Shown here one piece after another: positions 21,223 through 32,588 of a stretch of 64,000 nucleotides of DNA. Made by a program: the position numbers and the translations under genes. Position 1 is the stretch's first letter, and the number at the start of each line of letters is the position of its first letter. The notes under the pieces are model-generated. The model worked only from the letters and a program-made list of their open reading frames with translations. It was not told the origin of the DNA and made no database searches. The stretch is from NCBI RefSeq assembly GCF_000219625.1, contig NC_018209.1:744001-808000 (forward strand), in the 5' to 3' direction. This stretch comes from Zymoseptoria tritici IPO323. Its lineage: Eukaryota; Ascomycota; Dothideomycetes; Mycosphaerellales; Mycosphaerellaceae.

Positions 21223-21616
21223 GACAGCAGTGGACGGCGACCGCGGTGGTACTAGATTGTCAGCTTAGCAAGGCGTTCAGGTTCAATGCAACACCAGGGT
21301 ATAAAGGATTTATATGGCAAGGGAGATGCTGTCGACCACTTGCACCAGAAGTGCAGGATTCAGTCGGAATAGGCGGCATCAGAGGCTAATTGTGGCCATA
21401 GTCGAAGCTCTTGAGATGCGCATATCTCCAAGCTAAGGAACAGAGTAGCATGATCGATCAGAGCTTCTGCCTGCTGCGTCGTCACGATACACCGCGTTCG
21501 ACTGGATTATTCTCTCGCGTTGAACATCGTCGTTATAAGCTCATCTTCTATTTACCTCTCTTAACAGTCTGTCCCGATTGAGCTTGAGCCTCCGTTCCAC
21601 CGTTCCGTGTCATACA
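21223..21616. other. Convergent intergenic region
   Basis: About 390 bp between the 3' ends of the PTEN-like gene and the PBI2-like inhibitor. No gene or repeat seen. Confidence 0.4.
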
Positions 21617-22010
21617 TCATTGCGTCTTGACTTCACCATCGTCCTCGACGGTGACGTGGTCGTTGGTTTGAAGGGTGTGAACGGTATCGGCGGGGAACTC
21701 GGCACTGTATGCATTCCTCTCGTTAGTTTCCTGATCAAACCAACAACCTGTCAGCTCAAGAGGTGTGAACATACGTGAATGCCTTCACGAGCGTGAACTC
21801 CTCAACGATTTTGCCTCCTTGTTCCTGGACCTGCTTCTTGGCTCTGGAGAATCACTTAGTATGTGCCGATACTTCGATACGGTGTTGGCGGTATTAGGTC
21901 GTACTGCTCGAGCTGACTCGCGTCGGCTCCCTTCTTCAGCGTGACCTAGCATCACAGTCAGCTCAAGTCCTCTCGTCTTGCGGCCGGTTTCTTACGTTGA
22001 TTCTGGGCAT
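21617..22010 (-). CDS. PBI2: PBI2-like proteinase B inhibitor (peptidase inhibitor I9)
   Basis: A small four-exon gene too fragmented to appear as a long open frame: complement(join(21617..21704,21775..21843,21905..21945,21996..22010)), 70 residues. Exons are 15, 41, 69 and 88 bp; introns 50, 61 and 70 bp, each with GT-AG ends (GTAAG/GCTAG, GTACG/TCCAG, GTATG/TACAG). The product starts MPRINVTLKKGADASQLEQ, continues QEQGGKIVEEFTLVKAFT and ends DHVTVEDDGEVKTQ. This fits the I9 inhibitor fold of yeast Pbi2 (75 residues), which inhibits vacuolar proteinase B and, with thioredoxin, promotes vacuole fusion. The phase at every junction agrees, which supports the model. It is divergent from BMS1 with about 300 bp between starts. 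Confidence 0.88.
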
Positions 22011-22314
22011 GTTGGAGATTGCTTTGGATGTATTTGTTGTGGTCTTTTTGCAAACAGTGTGTTGAGAGTTGGAAGAGTGAGATCAAGGTCGAGGTCGTAG
22101 TGTCGAATAAGCAGGAATACCGTAGCCTGGAAGAGGGCCTGTCTATCCCACTTCTCAAACATGACGTGCGAGGGACAGCGGGCTCACATAAGGTTTCCAC
22201 TAGTGCTGTCGGCATGCGGAACGTCGGCGTTTAGGGCAAGCTCCGGATGACTTTTTCGGAAGACGATCTCACAAAGTTTTGAAGGCGACTTGGTTTCGAG
22301 TCCACTACGCAAAC
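22011..22314. promoter_or_regulatory. Divergent promoter region, PBI2-like gene / BMS1
   Basis: A spacer of 304 bp between divergent start codons. No clear TATA element and no gene of its own. Confidence 0.4.
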
Positions 22315-25300
22315 ATGGCCGGCGAAGATCAAGCGCATCGCGCGCATCGGCCGACAAAGGAGAAGAAGAAGCACGATACCAGTCAGCCCAACCCGAAAGC
22401 ATTTGCATTTGCCGCTCCTGGACGCCTCGCGAAGCAAGCAGCACGCAGCCACGATGTCAAGGAGAAGCGATTGCATGTACCGCTGGTGGACCGACTACCT
22501 GAAGAGGCACCCCCATTGGTAGTCGGAGTGGTCGGTCCTCCTGGTGTGGGCAAGACCACATTGATCAAGAGTTTGATCCGTCGATACACGAAAACCGCCG
22601 TCACACAGCCCACAGGACCGATCACCATCGTTACGAGCAAGAAGAGGAGGTTGACATTCATCGAGGGACCAAGCGACAGTCTGGCTGCTGCGATTGACAT
22701 GGCAAAAGTGGTGGACATCGTCTTGCTCATGATCGATGGCAACTATGGCTTTGAGATGGAGACAATGGAGTTCTTGTCGGTGCTCAGCAGTACTGGTATG
22801 CCAGGAAATGTGTTCGGAATCCTGACGCACTTGGATTTGTTCCGGAAGCAGGACACACTCAAAGCACAGAAGAAGAGATTGAAGCACCGCTTCTGGTCGG
22901 AGCTCTACCAAGGAGCAAAGCTGTTCTACCTCTCTGGTGTGATTAACGGCAGATACCCGGATCGCGAAGTTCTGAACTTGTCTCGCTTCCTCAGTGTGAT
23001 GAAGAACCCACGACCTCTTGTCTGGCGCAACTCACATCCTTATGCACTGGCAGATCGAATGCTCGACATCACGCCACCCACGGCGATTGAGGAGAATCCG
23101 AAGTGCGATCGGACAGTAGCATTGTACGGCTACCTGCGAGGAACAAACTTTCCTTCTCATGATGCACGAGTCCACGTTCCCGGTATTGGCGACTTGAACG
23201 TCTCTCGAGTTGAATCACTTCCCGACCCTTGTCCGACACCTCAATTCTTGCAGGCGCAAGAGAAAGCAGAAGGTACCAAGAAGAGACGGAGGTTGGGAGA
23301 AAAGCAGAAACTCATCTACGCTCCGATGAGTGATGTCGGAGGAGTACTTGTGGACAAAGACGCTGTATACATTGATGTCAAGAGCACTACCTTCGATGCC
23401 GATGAGGAGGACGAGGAGCGCGGCCTCGGTGAGCAGATGGTTGTTGGTCTACAAGGGGAACGGCGATTGCTCGGACAAGATGACCAGGGTATTTCACTGT
23501 TCGACCGAGGCGAGCGACTGAAGCAGCTGGATGACGATGAGGACGTTCAGGATACAGGCAGACGAAGCGCGAGGAAGCCTACGGCCATCGCACGTGACGG
23601 TGATGAAGTGGCTCTGGACGAAGATGAAGATGAGGGCTTCGCGAGCGGCGAAACCGACGATGAAGCGGACCTGGAAGCCGTACAGCAGGCGCCTACCAAG
23701 CTTAGCCGGTCTCGAAAGGAGCAAGATAAGGAAGTCGAGGGCGATGTCGAGTTCGCCGACTCTGACAGCGACCTCGGATCTCTGTCTTCGGTTTCGGATC
23801 AGGAGCTGGAGGACGATTCTGATGCTGAGGACGAAGACGAGGACGAGGACGACGAGAACGGTGCACCTCGATGGAAGAGCAATTTGTCGGAGCGTGCTCT
23901 CGCGTTGCACGGCAAGAAACAACCATATCGAATTGCAGAACTTGCAAGGATGATGTACGACGACATGCTGTCTACAGCTGAGATCGTGAAGAAGTGGCGG
24001 GGCGAGTCTGACGAGGACGCGGATGGGAGTGGGAGTGAGGAGGAGGATGGATTCTTCAAGAGAAGACAGTCAAACAGGGATGAGGCGGAGGAAGACAGAC
24101 TAATTCCAAAATACAACTACGCGGAGCTGGAAGAGAAGTGGACAGATGAAGACAACGTGGAGGCGCTGAGGCAACGATTCGCGTCGACCCGGCTGTCCGG
24201 AGCGAATGCCGAAGGTCTTGGCGATGGAGATGATGAGTTCGAGGGAATTGCCGACGAGGACGATGAAGGTGATGGTGAATTCGAGGATCTGGAAGCTGAT
24301 GATGCGGAAGAGGGCGCCGAGGAAACCATTGAGTCTGAGCGAGAGAAGAACGCGCGCAAGAAGGAGGAGCTCAAGTTGCGATTCGAAGAAGAAGATCGAG
24401 AAGGCTTCCTCAATCCGAAGAACACTAATCGTGAAGCCAACGGTCAAGCCGCTGAACGTGAGTTTGGCGAGGATGAGTGGTATGATGCACAAAAGGCGCT
24501 GCTTTCCAAGCAGCAAGATATCAATCGGAAAGAGTTTGAGGCTCTTGATGAGGCATCGCGAGTGCGCGCCGAAGGCTATCGTGCTGGCACGTATGCTCGA
24601 TTGATCCTGACCGCTGTACCGTACGAGTTCACCGAGAATTTCGATGCTCGATATCCACTTCTGATCGGTGGACTACAGCCGACTGAGGAGCGAATGGGCT
24701 TTGTACAAGTCCGTATTAAGCGACATCGATGGCACAAGAAGATCTTGAAGACGAACGATCCACTCATCTTCTCGTTGGGCTGGCGGCGCTTCCAAACGAC
24801 ACCGGTCTACAGCATCAGTGACTCCCGAACGAGGAACAGGATGCTCAAGTACACTCCCGAGCACATGCATTGCTTTGGCACATTCTACGGGCCGCTGGCA
24901 GCGCCCAACACCGGATTCTGCTGTGTCCAAAGCTTCTCAAACAAGAACCCGGGCTTCCGTATCGCTGCAACGGGCGTGATCTTGAACGTGGATGAAAGCA
25001 CGGAAATCGTCAAGAAGCTCAAGCTCACCGGTCACCCGTACAAGATCTTCAAGAACACTGCATTCATCAAGGACATGTTCAGCACAGCGCTGGAGATTGC
25101 CAAGTTTGAAGGCGCAGGAATCAAGACGGTGTCTGGCGTTCGTGGTCAGATCAAGAAAGCTCTGTCCAAGCCCGATGGGTGCTTCAGGGCAACCTTTGAA
25201 GACAAAGTGCTGATGAGCGACATCGTCTTCCTCAGAGCATGGTATCCTGTCAGACCGCACCGCTTCTACAACCCTGTTACCAATCTTCTCGAGAGCCCCG

Positions 25301-25794
25301 ATGCCGCAGATGGTTGGGAAGGCATGCGTCTGACTGGTCAGGTTCGCGCTGCCCAGAACATCCCTACGCCCAAGGAGAAGAACTCTGCCTACCGTCCGAT
25401 CGAGCGTCAAGAGCGTCACTTCAATCCGCTTCGCGTGCCACGCAAGTTGCAAGCGGATCTTCCCTTCAAGAGTCAGATCACCAAAATGAAGGCTCAGAAT
25501 AAGGAGACCTATGTGCAGAAGCGTGCTGTGGTCGCTGGTGGCGAGGAGAAGGTTGCAAGACGTCTGATGCAGCAAATCATGACGATTCGCAAGGAGAAGG
25601 TCGAGAAGCGCAGGGCGAAGCAGGAGGAGAGGAGGCAACCTCATCGTGCGAAGGTGGCCGAGAATGAGGAGAAGAGGAAGGAAAGGGAGAAGAAGGAGCG
25701 AGATGAGTACTGGAGGAGGGAGGGCAAGAAGAGAAAGGGTTGGGCGGAGGGTGCTGATGGTGGAGGCGGTGGGAAGAGGAGAAAGAGGGCTTGA
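22315..25794 (+). CDS. BMS1: BMS1 ribosome-biogenesis GTPase
   Basis: 1159 residues in one exon, starting at MAGEDQAHRAHRPTKEKKK; the frame extends 36 bp upstream without an ATG. Residues about 73-80 hold the P-loop GPPGVGKTT, then ITIVTSKKRRLTFIEGP and ILTHLDLFRKQD (NKxD-like) of the unusual Bms1/Tsr1 GTPase fold. A very acidic central region (about 360-720) is followed by the conserved C-terminal half with YTPEHMHCFGTFYGPLAAPNTGF, VKKLKLTGHPYKIFKNTAF and IKTVSGVRGQIKKAL, and a Lys/Arg-rich tail. Bms1 binds Rcl1 and the U3 snoRNP in the nucleolus for 40S subunit processing and is essential in yeast (1183 residues). The length and both halves fit. It is followed in tandem by SRP68 193 bp downstream. 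Confidence 0.96.
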   Translation: MAGEDQAHRAHRPTKEKKKHDTSQPNPKAFAFAAPGRLAKQAARSHDVKEKRLHVPLVDRLPEEAPPLVVGVVGPPGVGKTTLIKSLIRRYTKTAVTQPTGPITIVTSKKRRLTFIEGPSDSLAAAIDMAKVVDIVLLMIDGNYGFEMETMEFLSVLSSTGMPGNVFGILTHLDLFRKQDTLKAQKKRLKHRFWSELYQGAKLFYLSGVINGRYPDREVLNLSRFLSVMKNPRPLVWRNSHPYALADRMLDITPPTAIEENPKCDRTVALYGYLRGTNFPSHDARVHVPGIGDLNVSRVESLPDPCPTPQFLQAQEKAEGTKKRRRLGEKQKLIYAPMSDVGGVLVDKDAVYIDVKSTTFDADEEDEERGLGEQMVVGLQGERRLLGQDDQGISLFDRGERLKQLDDDEDVQDTGRRSARKPTAIARDGDEVALDEDEDEGFASGETDDEADLEAVQQAPTKLSRSRKEQDKEVEGDVEFADSDSDLGSLSSVSDQELEDDSDAEDEDEDEDDENGAPRWKSNLSERALALHGKKQPYRIAELARMMYDDMLSTAEIVKKWRGESDEDADGSGSEEEDGFFKRRQSNRDEAEEDRLIPKYNYAELEEKWTDEDNVEALRQRFASTRLSGANAEGLGDGDDEFEGIADEDDEGDGEFEDLEADDAEEGAEETIESEREKNARKKEELKLRFEEEDREGFLNPKNTNREANGQAAEREFGEDEWYDAQKALLSKQQDINRKEFEALDEASRVRAEGYRAGTYARLILTAVPYEFTENFDARYPLLIGGLQPTEERMGFVQVRIKRHRWHKKILKTNDPLIFSLGWRRFQTTPVYSISDSRTRNRMLKYTPEHMHCFGTFYGPLAAPNTGFCCVQSFSNKNPGFRIAATGVILNVDESTEIVKKLKLTGHPYKIFKNTAFIKDMFSTALEIAKFEGAGIKTVSGVRGQIKKALSKPDGCFRATFEDKVLMSDIVFLRAWYPVRPHRFYNPVTNLLESPDAADGWEGMRLTGQVRAAQNIPTPKEKNSAYRPIERQERHFNPLRVPRKLQADLPFKSQITKMKAQNKETYVQKRAVVAGGEEKVARRLMQQIMTIRKEKVEKRRAKQEERRQPHRAKVAENEEKRKEREKKERDEYWRREGKKRKGWAEGADGGGGGKRRKRA

Positions 25795-25987
25795 AGTGGG
25801 AGTATTCTCGGTAGACGATAGTTGACCGACGAAAAGCCTTCAAAAACATCATTCCATGAGCGCTAAAGTGAGTTTGCTTCTAATAGTCCGCCGTAGTTCG
25901 AAATGTGGACCCCACAATTCTGGATCTACAGCCCACCTACTCTTCAACTCTCGATGCAGGCAGAAGACCACATGAAAGCCACTTCCC

Positions 25988-27919
25988 ATGGATATCACAC
26001 AGTTCATTGCGACCAGCCGCGAGGCTCTGCTCGTCGGTGACTACAATTCATACCGCGCTCACCTTTCCCGCCGACTCCTCGCGACCCGAAAACGTCTAGG
26101 AAGAGCCACGCACAAGAAGGAGAAGTTCGCGGCGAAGCCAGTGACCGCGGAGGATGTTGCCAAAAGCCATGAGTTTGCGCATTTACTACTGCTCACCGCG
26201 GAGCGCGCATGGGCTCATGCTATGCACGTGAAGACTACACACACCGACGACAATGCTGGCAAGGGAATCACTGGATCCACGCGGAGCTACATCATTTCAC
26301 GTTTGAACAAAGCTTCCAAGGTCGCCAATGAGCTCTTGAACTTGTTGAAGGACAGCACTTCCAATGCGACTGATCAAGCTTTGCTGGAGACAAGAGCTTA
26401 CCAAACGTCATTATCTGGCGCGGAGGAATTCGAGAAGCAAGCAGAGGGACAGCGTCAAGGCGATGGTCAGGCGAGTGAAAAGAGATGGCAAAAGTGCTTG
26501 CAGAGGTACTCGGAGGCTCGCGTGATATACGCTGCACTGCTTGAGAAGGAGAAGAAGGAAATCTACAGGGACATCTTGACCAACACAATCGATCCTACGA
26601 TACGATATGCTGCGTACCAAGCTCACCTTTCACGCACGATACCAATTCCGACAGTTGCGAAGCGCTTCTTTCCAAAGGAGGATGCTCAGCTTGTCAAGGC
26701 GGTGCAGAAACTTGATCCGGCAGCTCTCGAAGACAAACCGGCACCGCAAACCGGCAACGATGTCAAAGCAGCGCCATCGGAAATCCCAAACAGCGTGAAC
26801 TGGAGAGGCAGAAAAGCCAACATTGTCGATGCTTCCATCGGGCAGGCGTTGGCCAACGTTTCGTCTGCAGAGGCCAAATTGCGTTCGTTTCTGTCTTCCA
26901 ATTCGACCTCCTCACCGCGGGACAAGGCTGCTGCGTACGACGATGTTCTGATTGCATCTCAAGATGCGGCAGACGCAACGAAGAGTGCCACCGATGAGCT
27001 TGAGAAGGAACGTGTTGACGAGGGCGATGCTCGCATGCAGAACCTGCGTGTGACGAGCCTGTCTGTCAATTACGACTTGGTATCTTGGCGCGTGGGTCGC
27101 AACCGCGTATTGATTGGAGAGGATGACGGCTTGACGTTCGGCGGTCAGCAGATGAAGAAGTCTAAGAGGCTGCGGAAAGACGGCACTCCCTACCCAGAAC
27201 AAGAGGAGTCCAGAGGTCGCAAGCTTGCGAGATTGCGTGAGCGGAATGTGTTGTACGACTCGACCATTCAGAGCGTCAATTCCATCAAGGAGCTGCGCGG
27301 AGCTATGCGTGATCCGGCATTCGTCGAAGAGTTGGACGGCAAGGTGGACTACTTCCGAGCGCTGAAATGTCTAAACATTTCGTATTCTCACACGCTCCTC
27401 GGCAATCACCTCAACGCTCTCGCTCTGCTGAAGCGAGCACAACAACTGCTGTCTCGACCGGCGCCAGCGACCGCATCGAGTGCCACCGATAGCCCGCCGA
27501 CCTTGGACATTCGACCTGCTGCGTTCGACAAGTTGAAAGGCCACGTCGAATCTCTCGCGTCTCGCATGCACGCTATAGTGGAAATGCGCAGTCTAGAGGC
27601 CAATTCGGCCAAAGCAGCGCAGAAACACATGTCCTCGGCGGCACCGATCGTTCAACGCTTGCACGACTACCCGACTCCAGGCACAATGGTCGATCTTGCC
27701 AATCTTGTGACTTATCCTCCGAAAATCGAGGCGGTCCCGGTGAAGCCGTTGTTCTTGGACGTTGCATTCAACTATATTGAATATCCCGGAAGGATGGCCG
27801 GCGGGGAGGGACCCCCGGCGGTGCTGTCGCAAAAGCAAAGCAACGCGGCGCAGGAAGAGGTCTCTGAGAAGTCCGAACAGCCGGCGCCAAGAAAGGGCTG
27901 GTTTGGGTTTGGGCGATGA
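25988..27919 (+). CDS. SRP68: SRP68, signal recognition particle subunit
   Basis: A single exon of 643 residues beginning MDITQFIATSREALLVGDYNSYRAHLSRRL. The N-terminal RNA-binding domain shows YRAHLSRRLLATRKRLGRATHKKEKFAAK, the family's basic helical block, followed by TPR-like helices (about 100-600) and a C-terminal part including FLDVAFNYIEYP, the SRP72-binding segment. The tail ends in a Trp/Phe-rich WFGFGR. SRP68 with SRP72 binds SRP RNA and takes part in co-translational targeting to the ER. The size fits (yeast Srp68 is 599). It lies 193 bp after BMS1 on the same strand. Confident. Confidence 0.94.
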   Translation: MDITQFIATSREALLVGDYNSYRAHLSRRLLATRKRLGRATHKKEKFAAKPVTAEDVAKSHEFAHLLLLTAERAWAHAMHVKTTHTDDNAGKGITGSTRSYIISRLNKASKVANELLNLLKDSTSNATDQALLETRAYQTSLSGAEEFEKQAEGQRQGDGQASEKRWQKCLQRYSEARVIYAALLEKEKKEIYRDILTNTIDPTIRYAAYQAHLSRTIPIPTVAKRFFPKEDAQLVKAVQKLDPAALEDKPAPQTGNDVKAAPSEIPNSVNWRGRKANIVDASIGQALANVSSAEAKLRSFLSSNSTSSPRDKAAAYDDVLIASQDAADATKSATDELEKERVDEGDARMQNLRVTSLSVNYDLVSWRVGRNRVLIGEDDGLTFGGQQMKKSKRLRKDGTPYPEQEESRGRKLARLRERNVLYDSTIQSVNSIKELRGAMRDPAFVEELDGKVDYFRALKCLNISYSHTLLGNHLNALALLKRAQQLLSRPAPATASSATDSPPTLDIRPAAFDKLKGHVESLASRMHAIVEMRSLEANSAKAAQKHMSSAAPIVQRLHDYPTPGTMVDLANLVTYPPKIEAVPVKPLFLDVAFNYIEYPGRMAGGEGPPAVLSQKQSNAAQEEVSEKSEQPAPRKGWFGFGR

Positions 27920-30166
27920 AGAGGCCAAGCCCGCCATAGCGGGCCAAATCGGTCCAAAACTCAACATGCTCCATGCTTTTGCAATGCCCGAAGGATTCGA
28001 ATGCAGCTGGGCGATGTCCAAAGTGGAAGCTCGTGTACTAGCAGTGCAGACAACGCACTCATGATCGACCCGATGGCCAGAAAAAGAGCTCATCACCACA
28101 TCGTCAACGGCCTTGAAATGGCAGTGCCGTGCCGACCGGGCTGAATTGGCATGTATAGAGTTCATCAAACCACGCTTCAACGTTCACTACCCCTTGCGGG
28201 GTTCTCGAATAGTCTCCAGCCCTGTGACCAGCTTAGAGCCCGGCTACATTGCCTCCGCGAAAAAGACATGATTATCCCGTTTCGACCAGACACGAACGAA
28301 GTACGTGTCAACCATCACAGCGAAATTATGCCGAATTCATGACTCGACGAGAACCCATAACGGCAGCGCAACTATCAATAGTTTTACGTCAGCAACCTGC
28401 TCATCACCAATGCGTTGTCTATGCTCGTCCTCGTATTTTCCGGACGACAAGCCGCCCTGCTGGTCGATCACTCATGCATTGATGATTCTGGAAGGAAGAA
28501 TCGAGATCTTCATTGCATCGTCGGCAAGAAAGATCCGGCCGGCAGTGAGCCACGTCAATTGCGATGCTGTGTGCTTCTGCGTTGGGCGTCTGGGCTATTG
28601 GAGTCTAATCAGCTCTTTCTATGCATCAGCAATTCGGAACCACGGCATTTGTGAATCACTCGCTGATCAGAACAATAGCTGACCAATGGGCGCTTTGACC
28701 TAAAAAGGCAGCTATAGCTACTTCTTGCGGTGTACAACGGATCTACTGCAAGCTTATTGTACCTGCGCAGAAGCAATGCACATGCCGAGAGGCACCGAGC
28801 CTCTGGTGCAAAGCTCTCATTTCATCACTGCACCACTATGCACCGGATTGATCCTGCCGAATGGCAATCCAATGCCAGGCTCCGACGCATGGAGAATGAC
28901 AGCACTCACCGCTGTGACGTTGTGATTGCAATCGAGCGTTGAGCTCGACTGCAAAGGAGCTGCCCCACAGACTCCAATGGCCAGTCAAGCATCCGAGAAG
29001 AAGAGAATATTCCGCAGCGCCACTTCGAGCTGATCAGCAGCATCCAGCTCACGCTGTCAGCCTCACGAATTCCTGGCGGCAAAAGAACGTCCCGGCCCCA
29101 AGCATCTTGCGTACCTGCGGACGCCAAGTATTCGGGACGGGGCATCTCACGGTTGCAGGTGGAAGCGGGCGCCTTGCAGCTGCAGACCGCAAGAAGAGGC
29201 TGTATGCAGCTTGGTGCCATATCGAGACGCCTTCGTTCATATCGGTCGAAAGCATGAATGCATCTCGTCTAATTCAGCCAACCGGGATCTAGCCAGGCTT
29301 ACGATGCGCTATAACATGTGCGCTAACTTTGGACGCTAGAACTAAGGGGCAATGTTCGAATGCTTTTGCCGTGCTCACACCACCACATCAGCTCACACGA
29401 ACGGAGTCGTGCCATGACACAGATTTGACATACGCCTCGACCGCTTGCCGGCGCCACGTTTGTCTTGACAGAACGGGTTGACTCGCACATTGTTGGCCCC
29501 AATTTGGGGGCTGCACACCCTGAGAAGTGGGAAGAACTCAGTAAGCACGAAAGATTCTTCAAGGACACGTCGGTATCACGGAGCTGTAAGAAGGATGCGA
29601 GACATGTGACCTCTACCTTAGTCCAGTATCCGATCTTCGCCGCTGCCTGCTTTGGGTCTAAAGAGTAGATCATTCTTGTCCTCACCGCGAAGCTCGCAGG
29701 ACTGCTATAGGGCTCCACCGTCGACAGCGAACCACAGATTACCACGAGAGCAGCACTATTGCAAGACCCGCATCAGCATTGCGTCCATGCGTGCTTTTGT
29801 CGTGCAGACCTGTGGAACTTGTGCCGCTTCCTTCATGGATTCCTGCCTCTTCTGGCTAGATCAATATTCGACCCCTTCAGGAAGTGGAAATATGCCCAGC
29901 GAGCAAGAAGCCACCTCATGTCGATCCGCGGAACATCAGCTGAGAATTGATCTCTTCCTTTTGCAAGGCGTTCGTGTTGGCAAAGTCTATCGATTGAATG
30001 AATCGAGATGGGACAACACAAACCTGTTCGAATGGATATATAAACCCTCGAGCAGACCCGAGGAAATCAACTCCTTCTCATCATCCAACAGTCCATCGCT
30101 TCAATCACCACTTCCAACTTCCAACAACACCGGACCACTCGTCTCAACCCCCAAACCACCATCAAT
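27920..30166. other. Long intergenic region, no gene recognised
   Basis: About 2.25 kb between SRP68 and the small secreted protein. Open frames on both strands stay below 175 residues, overlap one another and show no family motif, signal peptide or splice-supported model that I could read. No tandem or inverted repeat obvious by eye. A TATA box at 30037 belongs to the next gene. Confidence 0.4.
30037..30044 (+). promoter_or_regulatory. TATA box of the small secreted protein gene
   Basis: TATATAAA lies 123 bp before the ATG at 30167, a fitting distance for a 5' UTR of about 95 bases, and is one of the few canonical TATA boxes in the window. It suggests regulated, possibly high expression. 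Confidence 0.6.
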
Positions 30167-30575
30167 ATGAAGGTCGCCATCCTCATCACCGCTTTCGCCG
30201 CCACGGCTCTCGCAACCCCCACCTTCGGCGGCTGGCCCTGGAAGCAGCCATCCAAGGGCGACGCTCCCAGCTACGGCAGCCCACCACCCACCTACGGCAA
30301 CGGCGACGAGCACTGCCCTGCCGCTCCCACCGTGACCAAATACGAGACCAAGTACGAGACCAAGTACGCGACCAAGTACGAAACCAAGACCGAGTACAAG
30401 ACCGCTACCGTCACCGTTCGTGCAATCCTCATTTTTGTCACCCTGCTTTCTTGGGACGATGCGCTGACAACCGTTGTAGAAGCCGTGCGAGCCTACCAAC
30501 CCGCCCAAGTATGAGAACCCGCCCAAGTACAACAACCCTCCGTCGTACAACCCACCAAAGGGCTACAGCCACTAG
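30167..30575 (+). CDS. Small secreted repeat protein (KYETK / PPKY repeats)
   Basis: The coding sequence is join(30167..30415,30480..30575), 114 residues. A 64-bp intron (GTTCGT donor, GCTGAC branch, TTGTAG acceptor, phase 0) joins TATVTV-type sequence to KPCEPTNPPKYENPPKYN. The signal peptide is MKVAILITAFAATALA with cleavage after ALA, followed by a Gly/Pro/Ser/Tyr-rich linker. A tandem region follows, KYETKYETKYATKYETK (VTK plus four KYxTK units), then a Pro/Lys/Tyr-rich tail. There are only two cysteines in the mature part (DEHCPA and KPCEP). No domain recognised. Composition suggests a wall-associated or effector-like secreted protein; Tyr/Lys repeats could allow cross-linking. A TATA box lies upstream. 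The model is supported by phase and the continuing Pro/Tyr composition across the splice. Confidence 0.75.
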
Positions 30576-32588
30576 AGAGTTGCTCCAATGGGACAGCGTA
30601 TGCGGAGGATGAATCGTGGCTCCTGTTGAAGGGTGCGAGACGGCGTTTTGGGACGGCAGAGGACTCGTTGGAAGTTGAACAGAGGTTGATTGTCGTGCTT
30701 TCGAGATAGCAAGCTTTGTTCGCAATCGGTAATAAAAGTGGTCATCTGTCGAATGCTCGCTCTTCTGTCTTTGAAATTATGTGCGGTATAGCTCATCGAC
30801 TCTCGGTGGTTCTCGCTTGTGTCGCGAATCTCCGTCAGTACAAGATGCTTCGTATGTCTGGTTATATACTTGATCGCGACCTCTTCATAGGTGGATTCAG
30901 CCGTCGTAGCACCATGGACCAGTCACGTTGTGTACTGGTATTCCCACTTCTGGTCGAAGCAGTCCTCCATACGGCCACGACTAGCATGTGGTGCATTGAG
31001 ACACACGTCGCACTGCCTGCGACACCACCGTGCAGCTAGAGAGCAGTACATGAGCTCGACGCCCTCGAAGCCTGCCTGCGGTCTGCTCTGACTGGAGATA
31101 GAATGAGACAAGGACAAGAATCATTCGCAAGCGGGAATCGAACAATTTGCTCGCCTGCTGTGAGAGTGCATGGAGCCCACTGATCCTCTAGTCTTGTACG
31201 CAATACTATGCAAAAAACCTCATATGTTGCGATTGGACCCAATGCCAATGTTTCTGTCGCTCGAGAGCTTCCCTGACCAAGTCGCTGACTTGGGCCGCCG
31301 TACTGTGAACGCGATACCGGTAGGATCGCAACTGCGACTTCTCACCAGGAGCAAGCACTCCTGAATGGGAGGAAGACAGGACGGCCGTATCAGTATCCGG
31401 TAGAACAGGGTCAGTCTTGCGTATCTCGTCCGGGAATACCGTTGAATAGCTTCGATGCATAACACCAAGCACAGTAGTAGTAGTGCTTGAATCACGTCGT
31501 CTTGGCCGAGTGCGTTCCCAAGACCGAGGCATTGGCGAGCCTCTCGCGGTGGGTCATTCCGGTTAGAGGATTGGAACAATCTGGTGTACAACGAGCAATT
31601 GGCGCAGAGGCAATTGTAACTCGTCTTTCAGGGCTCTGCACCAACGGAGGACCATCAGAGCGGGCCGACTCTTCTCAGTCCTCCGAACAGATGCAGCCAA
31701 AGGTCTGGCGATGCCTCTGCACATGGAACATTGCTGTCGATTTCGTCGCTGTGACGTTTGGCAATAGATGGATCCAATCCTTCACCTTCCCAAGCGAGCT
31801 TTTAGGAAGCCGTATTGGTCGTTTTGGGGGTCGTATTCGTCGTATAGTCGCGAGGAGTTGCTGAATCCTTCTTAGAGGTTCGTTTAGTTACGAAAAGAGG
31901 CGCTGAACACTGTCGTTTAGTTACGAACACGCGCTAACTCGTGCATTGAACCATTGAACTGCCAATACATATTCCGCGAGTATCCGCTCTGCTTGAAAGT
32001 ACCTTACTGCCCTCCGTGTTCTCCAAATCCATCATCGCCGCGCCGACAACAATCGCGCTGGCTTTTTCCGACCCGGAACCCAGCTTGCGCAGTGCGGCAA
32101 TCGGCCAGATCCGTTTCTGCTGCCACCGCCCGCAGCCATCTCAATCGGATCCCGATCGAGGCCGAGATTGGACTCGTTAGCATATTCGCGAGGCCCGCGG
32201 CATTGATCGAATACGATCGAGCGTTGTGTCGTCGAAATCTGATGGCTTCGAACTTCGCACGAACGGCTCGTGTGCCGCGACTTCTGATCTGGATGTCGAC
32301 CATTTTCTCCCTGTGAGAGAGGCTTGAATCCGGCGCAGCATTCTGGATTGATTCTCGTGAGGAGCGCTTTGCAAATGGAGTGAGACCTCCTCTCTAGAGC
32401 GTGTCCGACCATGGTCTGGCCCTCGCCGCAAACAGTCTGGTTCGACCTCAACTCCTCTGTCGCCGATGAAGTAACGCTACCGAGTCGGATATGGAAAGCG
32501 TCGAACGATCGCCGACGCCTATTCGTACGGGCAGACTGGAGGTTGAAGATGCAAAGCATTAATGTACGTTTCCATGACATTCGCAACG
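30576..32588. other. Long intergenic region, no gene recognised
   Basis: About 2 kb between the small secreted protein and acyltransferase C. Only short unrelated open frames. A 14-bp direct repeat CGTTTAGTTACGAA occurs at about 31881 and again at about 31913. Nothing else stands out. Confidence 0.4.

Noticed and set aside
31081..31200. B-box-like GTTCGATTCC on the minus strand
   Set aside because: The anticodon stem and acceptor stem do not pair; not a tRNA.
27920..32588. Search for a transposon relic in the gene-poor stretch
   Set aside because: No reverse transcriptase, transposase or integrase motif and no terminal repeats visible; only one small secreted gene.
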